From: Pseudomonadota bacterium
Lineage (GTDB): Bacteria > Bdellovibrionota_C > UBA2361 > SZUA-149 > DAOLCO01
Assembly: GCA_027487795.1 (NCBI GenBank)
Contig: JAIYCX010000008.1
Coordinates: 1-60,033, forward strand
DNA length: 60,033 bases
Direction of reading: 5' to 3'
Part shown: piece after piece, positions 1-7,575 of the stretch
Position numbering within the stretch: the first letter of the stretch is position 1
How the letters are laid out: each line of letters begins with the position of its first letter
Program-made: the position numbers and the translations under genes
Notes under the pieces: generated by a model
Database searches by the model: none
Told to the model about the DNA's origin: nothing
The model's input: the letters and a program-made list of their open reading frames with translations, nothing else

Positions 1-251
1 TCTAATCGACTAATCCATGTTAATCTTTAATAATGTTAATTTATCTATACCAAACGCAAGATCATAGATTTAAACTATCTCAACTAGAGATGATAAGACA
101 GTAACAGTTTCTATTCTTTGGTTATTTATTAAATGAAAGGCTTTTTTAAATTAGTGTCAATAGTTTGAACTTTAGCACTCAGAAAGCAATTAATTCTTAT
201 TGAGACCCTTCTGCTGCTATTTTGCACTATATATAAATACCTTAAAATTTT

Positions 252-295
252 AACCTAGAATCTAATTTACTCATGAGTAAACTGGACTCTAGGTT
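252..295. repeat. compound palindrome
   Basis: The outer arms AACCTAGA (252-259) and TCTAGGTT (288-295) are perfectly complementary. They enclose an inner perfect palindrome, TTTACTCATGAGTAAA (266-281). The 14-base word TAATTTACTCATGA occurs at 263-276 and again at 295-308, so part of the unit is also directly repeated. It could form a cruciform or an RNA hairpin. No T-tract follows, so I do not call it a terminator. Function unknown. Confidence 0.6.
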
Positions 296-359
296 AATTT
301 ACTCATGATCGAACAAAGAGCTATCTACTCGAAAATATTGAAGAAGGCCTGGATCCCCA

Positions 360-487
360 CTTTCGCGAGGATGACGGATTTGAAAACAACGATTTCATAT
401 TACTCGGTCAGACTCTTTCGCGAGGATGACGGATACGAAACTAACAATTTCGTAATGCTCGGACAGAATTCTGTGCATGGATGACGG
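360..487. repeat. 55-bp tandem repeat, about 2.3 copies
   Basis: Two head-to-tail copies lie at 360-414 and 415-469, with a partial third copy at 470-487. Each full copy opens with CTTTCGCGAGGATGACGGAT and the two are about 80% identical by eye. The first is preceded by GGATCCCCA, so the junction resembles the GGATCCCC-x-CTTTCGCG-x-GGATGACG palindromic words found dispersed between genes in many bacteria. The similarity to REP-like elements is inference from recall. Confidence 0.6.
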
Positions 488-526
488 TGGAGACGTTAAA
501 CTATAAAGAATATTAAGGCGGCGTGG

Positions 527-720
527 GAGCTCGGGGTGGGGATTTTTTAGCTGCGCAGATCGAAGAGCCTGTCCCGAGCTTGTCGAGGGAGGGTGGTAGT
601 TGAGTGGATGATATTTCGGAAATTCTGTTGCGACTGCAAGAGAAGTTCCGAAAATCATGGTGGCTTCAGTCACGTAAAAAAATAAGGGCAAGCAGATACA
701 AAAATCCCCACCCCGAGCTC
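527..720. mobile_element. MITE-like element with perfect 21-bp inverted ends
   Basis: The left end at 527-547 (GAGCTCGGGGTGGGG followed by ATTTTT) is the exact reverse complement of 700-720. The ends enclose about 150 bp that are richer in G+C than the genome background and contain no credible gene. An internal word, CCCGAGCTTGTCGAGGGA (573-590), resembles another type of dispersed bacterial repeat. No target-site duplication is evident. It ends 11 bases from the stop codon of the phosphopantetheinyl transferase gene. It could be a MITE, or a long stem-loop acting on transcripts. Confidence 0.5.
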
Positions 721-731
721 AGAATTATATA

Positions 732-1451
732 TTAAATTCTCAAAAAACAAACAGATAAAATCAGTTCATCCTTAACTATAACCTGAACCTGAGATTTCTT
801 CCTTAACATAAACTCTGGAAGCCTAGAAGAAAGTCTATTTGAAAAATCTACATTAATAATGAATTTTCCTTCAGCTTCCTTAATTAACTTAAAACTAAAA
901 TCAGTCCAAAAGAAAGTATAATCTTGTAGTTCAGGAATTCTTAAACTACAAATAAATTTATATATAGCTTCTTTTCCACTAAAAACAATACTTCTGAGCA
1001 GAGCTAAGTCAGCATCCCAATGAGTCTCTAATGCTTCTCTTTCTTCAACACTACAAATGCGACTAAGAAGACCTTTATACGTATGTCGCTTAGTATCTAA
1101 TAAATCAAGGCCAATTCCATAAAATATATCAGAAGAACCTATTGCACATACTGCATGAGTATCTGAATGAGAAATGGAACCTACAATTCCAGTAGGCCAA
1201 ATAGGAAGGCCTTTTTCTTCTCTATCGATTCCCTTGTTCAAAATAATATTGTTACTGCTCTTATTAAAAGAATCGATGGATTGCCTTGCCGCCATACGTC
1301 CTGAGAGAAACTCTCTCTTTCTTTTTTGTGAAGACAAGTTAAATAAAATATCTTTTTCAATATCAGCTAACATATCATAGCTAACTGACGGTGATACTAA
1401 CTCGGTTGAGATCGGAATAATTGTAAAGAAAATATCTGCTGAATCTATCAC
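732..1451 (-). CDS. 4'-phosphopantetheinyl transferase superfamily protein
   Basis: This 239-residue protein carries the Sfp/EntD-type signature motifs. GSISHS lies near residue 91, GIGLDLL supplies the metal-binding acidic residue, and FSGKEAIYK matches the family (F/W)(S/T/C)xKEA motif. Enzymes of this family transfer phosphopantetheine from coenzyme A onto a serine of an acyl or peptidyl carrier protein. The start is GTG. No polyketide, peptide or siderophore synthase gene lies beside it, so its carrier protein cannot be named. The size and motifs favour the Sfp/EntD group over the short AcpS type. Confidence 0.82.
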   Translation of the reverse strand: MIDSADIFFTIIPISTELVSPSVSYDMLADIEKDILFNLSSQKRKREFLSGRMAARQSIDSFNKSSNNIILNKGIDREEKGLPIWPTGIVGSISHSDTHAVCAIGSSDIFYGIGLDLLDTKRHTYKGLLSRICSVEEREALETHWDADLALLRSIVFSGKEAIYKFICSLRIPELQDYTFFWTDFSFKLIKEAEGKFIINVDFSNRLSSRLPEFMLRKKSQVQVIVKDELILSVCFLRI

Positions 1452-1480
1452 TATATTTATAACTGCGAAATTTATGAGGG

Positions 1481-1987
1481 CTATTTAAAAAAATAACTTA
1501 AAACTATTGGCTTTTTCTGCTTTTCTCTAATTAAAGAAACCTTAACTTCATTTAAAGATTGTGAATTTTTAAAAATTTCTTGAGCATCTTGTTCTGTTCT
1601 TAGAGGTCTACCATTCACTTCTTTAATAATATCTTCCTGCTTAAAACCAAGAGTATTCAAAACATGCTTTTCAGGTATTGTCTTAAACTTAAAACCGATA
1701 GGACTTTTATTAACTATAACCCTAGAAATTTGCACCCCCGAACTTAACTGCGCAAAACTAAATAACGCTTTCAACCTCAGAGCCTTAGGAATATAAAAAT
1801 TATTTTCCTCTCTTTTAATAGAATCAAAATCTTGTTGAGTTAAACTCGCTTGAGGTAACTTAGAAGAGAGCGTATTTAATAAATTAGCAATAGCATTAGG
1901 ATCTACCTGAGATGAGGCAGTGCTTAATAAGCTAAAATTCACCAGTAAAAGAATAAATAAGAATCTAATCATTCCCAAAGAATACAA
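1481..1987 (-). CDS. secreted GspC-type PDZ-domain protein
   Basis: A hydrophobic signal segment (about residues 6-26) is followed by a short linker and a C-terminal region with a GspC-like pattern: a GFKFKTIPE segment, then LGFKQEDIIKEVNGRPL and a final VKVSLIREKQKKPIVLSY strand. This is the PDZ-like domain that ends type II secretion protein C. At 168 residues it is shorter than typical GspC (about 270) and lacks an obvious cytoplasmic part and HR domain. No other gsp gene is nearby. The TTG start at 1987 has an AGGG about 9 bases upstream; an ATG lies at 1972. Role in secretion is inference. Confidence 0.65.
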   Translation of the reverse strand: MYSLGMIRFLFILLLVNFSLLSTASSQVDPNAIANLLNTLSSKLPQASLTQQDFDSIKREENNFYIPKALRLKALFSFAQLSSGVQISRVIVNKSPIGFKFKTIPEKHVLNTLGFKQEDIIKEVNGRPLRTEQDAQEIFKNSQSLNEVKVSLIREKQKKPIVLSYFFK

Positions 1988-2031
1988 CAGCTAAAACCCT
2001 ATTGCAAAACTATAAAAACGATGAAAGATCT

Positions 2032-2157
2032 GTAAGCGCTCAGAATTCTTCCGAAATCAAGTCTTTCAGAGGGGCTAAAAAGCGGAGTGTACACAAGGTA
2101 CATGAGCATTTTTAGCCCCTCTGAAAACGAAGAGTCCGGAAAATTATGAGCGCTTAC
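2032..2157. repeat. 126-bp compound inverted repeat between genes
   Basis: The outer arms GTAAGCGCTCA (2032-2042) and TGAGCGCTTAC (2147-2157) are a perfect 11-bp inverted repeat. Nested inside are TTCAGAGGGGCTAAAAA (2065-2081) and its exact complement at 2109-2125 (17 bp), then a short GTAC-based inner dyad. Intervening segments (TTCCG near 2049 and CCGGA near 2136) also pair partly. The element fills the gap between two minus-strand genes and abuts the stop codon of the upstream one. It may act as a terminator or mRNA stabiliser, or be a small repetitive element. Confidence 0.65.
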
Positions 2158-2158
2158 C

Positions 2159-3103
2159 TTAGGCTGCTTTTTCTTTCCACAGTATCTGTTTCATAAACCT
2201 CGATTGCCTTATCCCGAGTATCTGCTCCACTGCCCTAATCACATTATCTCCAGGATCTGAAGTCCTACCGCAAAACTTATCATAATCAAGTAACTTACTC
2301 GCATAGTTTGCGATATGAATACCATCTCTAGGAGTATACTCCTCCCCTTCTCTTCTTGCGACAGATAAGAAATCTGCGACATAGTCCAAGACAGTAGAAT
2401 TAGCAAAAGGAAGATTTACCTCTAATATTCTTCTTTCTTCTGATCGATCAGGGAAATCAAGACTTATATGTGGGTGCAGTCTAGACTTAATATATTCTGG
2501 CAATTCGAAACAAGAAGCATCGTCATTCATGGTAGCAATAAATCTAAAATTTGGATGCGCTTTAAGCATTAACCCAACTGAAATGGATTCAATATATCGT
2601 CTAGAATCAAGTAATGGTGCAAGGGATGCCCATGCTTTTTCTTGCATTCTATTTCCCTCATCAAGAATAAGTACTCCACCTACTATCATTGCTGTTATTA
2701 CTGTACTTGCGATGTATTCAACTTTAGAATTATCTGCTGACGTTTCAACGACTAGTGGATTAATTAAAAGATCGTTAGGCTGTGTATCTGCAGTACCTTG
2801 GAAAAAATAAACTGGAACTTGAAGGAACTTACCGGCTGCATATGCTAATGCTGTTTTTCCTACTCCTGGCTTTCCTACTAGCCTAGGATTCATTGGCTTT
2901 TCTTTTGGTCTAGAACAAAACCAAGAAGCTTGAAGTTGATGTAGTACACCCTTATTTCCAATCCACTCGAAATCTAGCTCATAAGGTCTAGCTAAACGTA
3001 TCTTCAATCCGCAGACATCAACGTACTGCTGATCAGTACTGGCATCTACTGATATTTGTAGATCCTCTCCACTAACTTGAACTTTATTTGCACCTACAGA
3101 CAT
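2159..3103 (-). CDS. MoxR/CbbQ-like AAA+ ATPase
   Basis: The protein has Walker A GKPGVGKT, Walker B GGVLILDEGNRM, sensor-1 FIATMN and an SRL arginine-finger region, in the order of the AAA_5 (MoxR/NorQ/CbbQ) ATPases. These usually act as chaperones that load cofactors or remodel a partner carrying a von Willebrand A domain. No VWA gene is in the window, so the partner is unknown. A GTG at 3124 would add seven residues, but the ATG at 3103 is preceded by AAGG at ideal spacing and is preferred. It is divergent from the Ser/Thr kinase gene; co-regulation is possible but unproven. Confidence 0.8.
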   Translation of the reverse strand: MSVGANKVQVSGEDLQISVDASTDQQYVDVCGLKIRLARPYELDFEWIGNKGVLHQLQASWFCSRPKEKPMNPRLVGKPGVGKTALAYAAGKFLQVPVYFFQGTADTQPNDLLINPLVVETSADNSKVEYIASTVITAMIVGGVLILDEGNRMQEKAWASLAPLLDSRRYIESISVGLMLKAHPNFRFIATMNDDASCFELPEYIKSRLHPHISLDFPDRSEERRILEVNLPFANSTVLDYVADFLSVARREGEEYTPRDGIHIANYASKLLDYDKFCGRTSDPGDNVIRAVEQILGIRQSRFMKQILWKEKAA

Positions 3104-3241
3104 GTAAACCTTATTTTGTTTCACTCTCTAGTCATTATTTTTAAGTAAAAAGCCTCTAAAAAGAAATAAGTGACTGAAAATACTATATAAAGAAAATTTA
3201 GAACTTAAGGATTTCTGACTACATGACGATAGTTCTAAGCT

Positions 3242-4642
3242 ATGGAGCAAAATTCACCTACCTCCCTCTCAACGAGGAAACTGTCCGCTGGGGACATACT
3301 GTCTGATCACTATCAGATAGTCTCGCACATAGCAGATGGTGGAATGGCTTCAGTTTATAAAGCTATAGATTTAAGACAAGGTTCCGACTCAGAGCCGATT
3401 GCAATAAAGATTCTTCATCACTCATTAATAAATGAAGTGACTCACGTTGAAAGATTCATACAAGAAGCAAAATTATTAACTAGAGTTTATAACCCTATGG
3501 TTATAGAACTTCTAGATATAGGCCAAAGTGGGAATTATGTTTACCTATGCATGCCGTATATTGACGCTCCGACATTGGCAGATATTATTCAAAGTCAGGG
3601 TATTCCGGTACAAAGATTACCAAAATTAATTCTGTCAATTTGTGAAGGCTTAAGGGCCCTACATAGCGCAGGAATTATTCATCGAGATATAAAGCCAGCT
3701 AATATTTTAGTTTTAAATGACTATTCAGTAAAAATTACAGACCTAGGCATAGCTAGAGTTAAAGAATCTAGGCTTACTCAACCGAAGCAAAAAGTAGGTT
3801 CTCTAGCATATATTCCTCCCGAGATCTGGATGGGGGAAGACCCGACACCTTCACAAGATTTCTATGCACTGGGTGTATGTTTATATGAAATAATTACTCA
3901 TACTAATCCTTTTGAAAGCGAATTAGCTGCCGAAGTAATGAAACTTCATATTGGCAAAACTCCAATAGAGCCAAGAGTTTTTGCAAATGAAATTCCTGCT
4001 TGGTTAAATCAACTTACAATGTGGCTTTTATCTAAGAAACAAACAAAGAGACCGCAAACTGCTGATGAAATAATACTCTTTATCACAAAAAATGTTTCAA
4101 CTACGACCAACAGCGGAGAACTTCAAAGTTCGTCCAAATTATCTAGCATTAAAAGAACTAGTCATAGAAATAAAACATATATTTTTTCTTTATCCGCTCC
4201 AGAATTTTCTGCAAAATTAAAAACATTTGATGGAACAGATAATATAAAAAGAATTAAACCTAGATCGCCTACTGTACTAATTTCTCTACCAAGAAATTCT
4301 GCATTTATCTTTGAGTTCGAGCCACCTTCTAGAGATGTTGTAGCGGCAGGACTCTTATTAGCTTCAATGCAAGTACTTGATGGATACTTAACATCAAGAG
4401 GAATAAGTCATTTTGGAGTTAAAGCCGAAGCTAATGGTTTAATTCGGTATTTAATGAATCACTACGGTGCTGACGAAGCCCTAATAATAGTTAAAGGAAT
4501 GGCTATTTGCGTAGTCATTATGCTAACAGCAATTGCACGTAAACAAAGAAGTTTAAAATGGGTTATAAATCTGCTCTGCACTATTTATATGCTCGCAGCA
4601 ATAATTCCCTGGGTCTACATACTCACTACAAAAACGAATTAA
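3242..4642 (+). CDS. membrane-anchored Ser/Thr protein kinase with DUF5658-like tail
   Basis: Residues about 23-285 form a Hanks-type kinase: glycine loop IADGGMASVY, catalytic Lys in AIKIL (K56), HRDIKPAN (147-154), DLG in place of DFG (167-169) and PPE in place of APE. A Ser/Thr/Lys-rich linker follows. From about residue 365 three membrane segments are seen, with a VLDGYLT...E.NGLIRYLMNHYG pattern resembling DUF5658 proteins. Bacterial kinases of this type usually have extracellular sensor domains; here the tail is nearly all membrane. The stop overlaps the convergent purD stop by four bases. A PP2C phosphatase about 3 kb downstream is a possible antagonist. Confidence 0.85.
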   Translation: MEQNSPTSLSTRKLSAGDILSDHYQIVSHIADGGMASVYKAIDLRQGSDSEPIAIKILHHSLINEVTHVERFIQEAKLLTRVYNPMVIELLDIGQSGNYVYLCMPYIDAPTLADIIQSQGIPVQRLPKLILSICEGLRALHSAGIIHRDIKPANILVLNDYSVKITDLGIARVKESRLTQPKQKVGSLAYIPPEIWMGEDPTPSQDFYALGVCLYEIITHTNPFESELAAEVMKLHIGKTPIEPRVFANEIPAWLNQLTMWLLSKKQTKRPQTADEIILFITKNVSTTTNSGELQSSSKLSSIKRTSHRNKTYIFSLSAPEFSAKLKTFDGTDNIKRIKPRSPTVLISLPRNSAFIFEFEPPSRDVVAAGLLLASMQVLDGYLTSRGISHFGVKAEANGLIRYLMNHYGADEALIIVKGMAICVVIMLTAIARKQRSLKWVINLLCTIYMLAAIIPWVYILTTKTN

Positions 4643-5901
4643 AGTCCTATATCTTTTCGGCAGTGCGCACCTTCAAATTTAATATTTTGAATTGCTGCAT
4701 AGACTTTACTTCTACAATCTTCAACATTAGTACCTTTAGTGGTAACGGTGAGAATACGCCCACCCTTTGAAAAGACTTTATCATCTAATATTTTAGTGCC
4801 AGAGTTAAAAACAACAACGCCTTGATCAGTTATTTTATTAATGCCTACTATTTCCTTGTTATCTTCATTAACAGCAGGATAACCTTTTGAAGACATAACA
4901 ACAGTCATAGATGTAAAAGAAGAAAAATCTAATTTTTTCGGTAGCTCAAGTGGAGAAAAAATTGCTTTTTCTAAAATTTCAAATAAATCATTATCAATTC
5001 TCATCATAAGCGCTTGAGTCTCGGGATCACCAAGTCTACAATTAAACTCAAGTACTTTAAAATCTCCATTAGCTTCAACCATTAAACCTGCATAAAGAAA
5101 CCCAGCATATTCAATACCCTTAGTTTCTAAATAATTCAGTAAAGGTTCAAACACTCTTGTTCTAACAGTATCTAAGTCTTGTTCAGAAAAAACAGTAGTA
5201 GGACTAACGGCCCCCATACCACCAGTATTAGGCCCCTTATGTTCATCTAAAAGTCTTTTATAATCAGAACTAACTGGAAGAAAACAAACTTGTTTTTTAG
5301 AGATTATTGCCATCACAGAAGCTTCTTTTCCTGCAATACAATCTTCTATTAATATCTCACGTCCGGCCGTTCCAAATACAGAACTCTCTAAACATTCTCG
5401 AACTGCATTTTCTGCCTCACTATAATTAAGTGCTACAGTTACACCCTTACCAAGAGCAAGCCCATCAGCTTTTATAACAATTGGTAGAGTAGATTTTTTT
5501 AAATAACTTAGTGCTTCATTAGTCGATGAAAAGACTTGAGCATTCGCAGTAGGTATACCCGCTTTCATCATTACTTCTTTAGAGTATATTTTTGAAGATT
5601 CTAGCCTACTAGCAATTGCCGAAGGACCAAATACTGGATAACCGATACTACTTAACTTATCAACTATTCCTTCTGATAGAGGCCCTTCTGGCCCTACTAC
5701 TGTATAATAAATCTGTTTTTCTTTTATGACACTAGTCACATAATCAAAATCAGAATAGCTTCCACCAATCGACTCTATCTTGTCTGAACTGGCTGCATTA
5801 CCAGGTAATATAAATACTTTTGCCACATTAGGACTTTGTGAAATCTTCCAGGCTAATGCGTGCTCTCTTCCACCCGAACCTATGACTAAAATATTTTTCA
5901 T
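4639..5901 (-). CDS. purD: phosphoribosylamine--glycine ligase
   Basis: GARS (420 residues, normal length) joins phosphoribosylamine and glycine with ATP in purine synthesis. The N-terminal IGSGGREHALAWK motif, the ATP-grasp region with IVIKADGLALGKGV, GPNTGGMGA and the metal-binding EFNCRLGDPETQ are all present. It follows purH on the minus strand with a 49-base gap, so the two purine genes are probably one transcription unit. That gap contains GTTAATGGAT twice (about 5920 and 5934). The 3' end overlaps the end of the kinase gene. Confidence 0.96.
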   Translation of the reverse strand: MKNILVIGSGGREHALAWKISQSPNVAKVFILPGNAASSDKIESIGGSYSDFDYVTSVIKEKQIYYTVVGPEGPLSEGIVDKLSSIGYPVFGPSAIASRLESSKIYSKEVMMKAGIPTANAQVFSSTNEALSYLKKSTLPIVIKADGLALGKGVTVALNYSEAENAVRECLESSVFGTAGREILIEDCIAGKEASVMAIISKKQVCFLPVSSDYKRLLDEHKGPNTGGMGAVSPTTVFSEQDLDTVRTRVFEPLLNYLETKGIEYAGFLYAGLMVEANGDFKVLEFNCRLGDPETQALMMRIDNDLFEILEKAIFSPLELPKKLDFSSFTSMTVVMSSKGYPAVNEDNKEIVGINKITDQGVVVFNSGTKILDDKVFSKGGRILTVTTKGTNVEDCRSKVYAAIQNIKFEGAHCRKDIGL

Positions 5902-5950
5902 ATTATTAATTTTTACAGTGTTAATGGATACAATGTTAATGGATTCAACT

Positions 5951-7555
5951 TTAATGATTGAAATGTCTTCTATTAGTTAAAATCATTTTAATTCCAGATT
6001 TTGATACTTCTTCAATAACTTCATTATCTCTGATAGAGCCTCCAGGCTGAACTATTACGGAAATACCAGAGTTCGATAGCTCTATAATGTTATCAGCAAA
6101 AGGGAAGAAAGCATCGCTCGCTGCCACAGCACCGTCTGTCGTAAACCCATGCCTACTAGCTCTTGAAATTGCTAACTTTGTTGAATCTAATCGATTCATT
6201 TGCCCTGCACCAATACCAATCACACAACTATCTTTCGCAATTACGATTGCATTAGATTTAACATGCTTAACAGTCACCCATGCGAGCTGAGCATCTAACA
6301 TCTCTTGATCTGTGAGTTCTCCACCGACGGAAGTTTCAAACGAGGAAATATCATCAATAACTTCATCTTTTGACTGCAAGAGATATGAATCGCCTACTGT
6401 TTTTAACATAAAAGAGCTAGAGACACTCTTACTATGATTAAACTTATCAAAATCACAACTTACTATTCTAAGATTCTTTTTAACACTAAATACTTCTAAA
6501 GCTGCCGCTGAAAAAGAAGGGGCTATAATGACTTCATAAAAAGAAGAAGTTAATAATTTTGCTACCTCCTCACCTACTTCTCTATTTAGAGATACGATTC
6601 CCCCAAAAGCACTTACTGGATCGCAATTAATTGCATTTGTTAGAGCAGTTTGTAGGTTATTGGAAATTGCTACTCCGCATGGATTTGCATGCTTAAGAAC
6701 TACTGCGTGAGGAACTGATTTTAGAGCTTTATTACAGTCTAAAGTTAGCTGCAAAGCCGCTGTAAGATCATTTATATTATTATAAGATAGCTCCTTACCT
6801 TGAATCTGCACTAACCCCTGCTCTAGAAGCTTTTTACTCCCTGAAAATTCTTGGTACCAAGCTGCTTTTTGATGTGGGTTTTCTCCGTATCTTAAATCTT
6901 CAATCTTTTGTAGCATTACCCCTGAGTATTCACTTAACTCTGAAGGATCAGATAAATCTTCTCTACCTAAAAAGTTAGCGATAGATAAGTCGTAAGATGA
7001 AGTAGTAGCAAAAACTTTTGCTGCCAATTTCTTTCTTAGCTTAATTCCCTGCTCAGGATTATTTAAGCTATCAATAACTAATTCATAATCTTCAGGATCT
7101 ACTATAGAATAAACATATGAAAAGTTTTTTGCAGAGGCCCTAAGTAAAGTTGGTCCTCCTATATCAATAAATTCTATCATCTCAGCTAATGACAATTTAT
7201 CTTTATCATCTGCAGAAAAAAACTCTTCTCGCTTTTTCTTAAACTGATATAAATTAACAACAACAATATCAATATACTCAAAAGAAGCCTTATCCATTTG
7301 ACTTCTATCTGAGCTATTATCTCTTCTAGCTAATATTCCTGCATGAATTTTAGGATGAAGTGTTTTTACACGACCATCAAGTATTTCGTCCTGACCTGTA
7401 AATTCACTAACTGATAAATTTTCTATTCCACAATCAGTTAAATACTTAGCAGTACCACCTGTCGATAATATTGTATAACCTAGATCAATTAATTTTTTTC
7501 CAAAAATATCTAGTCCGGTTTTATCAGTTACACTGATTAGAGCATACTTATTCAT
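5951..7555 (-). CDS. purH: bifunctional AICAR transformylase / IMP cyclohydrolase
   Basis: The 534-residue protein catalyses the last two steps to IMP. The N-terminal MGS-like cyclohydrolase domain starts with ALISVTDKTGL and contains LSTGGTAKYL and GRVKTLHPKIHAGIL. The C-terminal transformylase domain has VLKHANPCGVA and SAFGGIVSLN and ends with VQPGGSIRDNEVI. Length and motifs are complete, so it should be active. It lies between the PP2C gene and purD, all on the minus strand with short spacings. Confidence 0.96.
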   Translation of the reverse strand: MNKYALISVTDKTGLDIFGKKLIDLGYTILSTGGTAKYLTDCGIENLSVSEFTGQDEILDGRVKTLHPKIHAGILARRDNSSDRSQMDKASFEYIDIVVVNLYQFKKKREEFFSADDKDKLSLAEMIEFIDIGGPTLLRASAKNFSYVYSIVDPEDYELVIDSLNNPEQGIKLRKKLAAKVFATTSSYDLSIANFLGREDLSDPSELSEYSGVMLQKIEDLRYGENPHQKAAWYQEFSGSKKLLEQGLVQIQGKELSYNNINDLTAALQLTLDCNKALKSVPHAVVLKHANPCGVAISNNLQTALTNAINCDPVSAFGGIVSLNREVGEEVAKLLTSSFYEVIIAPSFSAAALEVFSVKKNLRIVSCDFDKFNHSKSVSSSFMLKTVGDSYLLQSKDEVIDDISSFETSVGGELTDQEMLDAQLAWVTVKHVKSNAIVIAKDSCVIGIGAGQMNRLDSTKLAISRASRHGFTTDGAVAASDAFFPFADNIIELSNSGISVIVQPGGSIRDNEVIEEVSKSGIKMILTNRRHFNH

Positions 7556-7575
7556 TTATAATAACAATTATTTAA

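Larger units (their letters stand above)
1..731. other. gene-free, repeat-rich left flank
   Basis: No convincing coding region is seen in this stretch of over 700 bases. The first 240 bases are plain AT-rich sequence with no structure I can name. From about 250 onward it holds, in order, a palindrome, a 55-bp tandem repeat and a 194-bp element with inverted ends, each listed separately. The part from 340 to 720 is visibly richer in G+C than the surrounding genes. The open frame on the minus strand at 395-691 lies wholly inside these repeats and is not a credible gene. Confidence 0.7.

Noticed and set aside
360..487. possible CRISPR array
   Set aside because: The 55-bp units are contiguous and imperfect, without unique spacers between identical repeats, and no cas gene is present.
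395..691. 98-residue open frame on the minus strand
   Set aside because: It lies entirely in the tandem repeat and MITE-like element and its sequence shows no domain or plausible start context.
4558..4770. open frame spanning the convergent end of the kinase gene and purD
   Set aside because: It is a shadow frame across two well-supported genes with no ribosome-binding site or domain.
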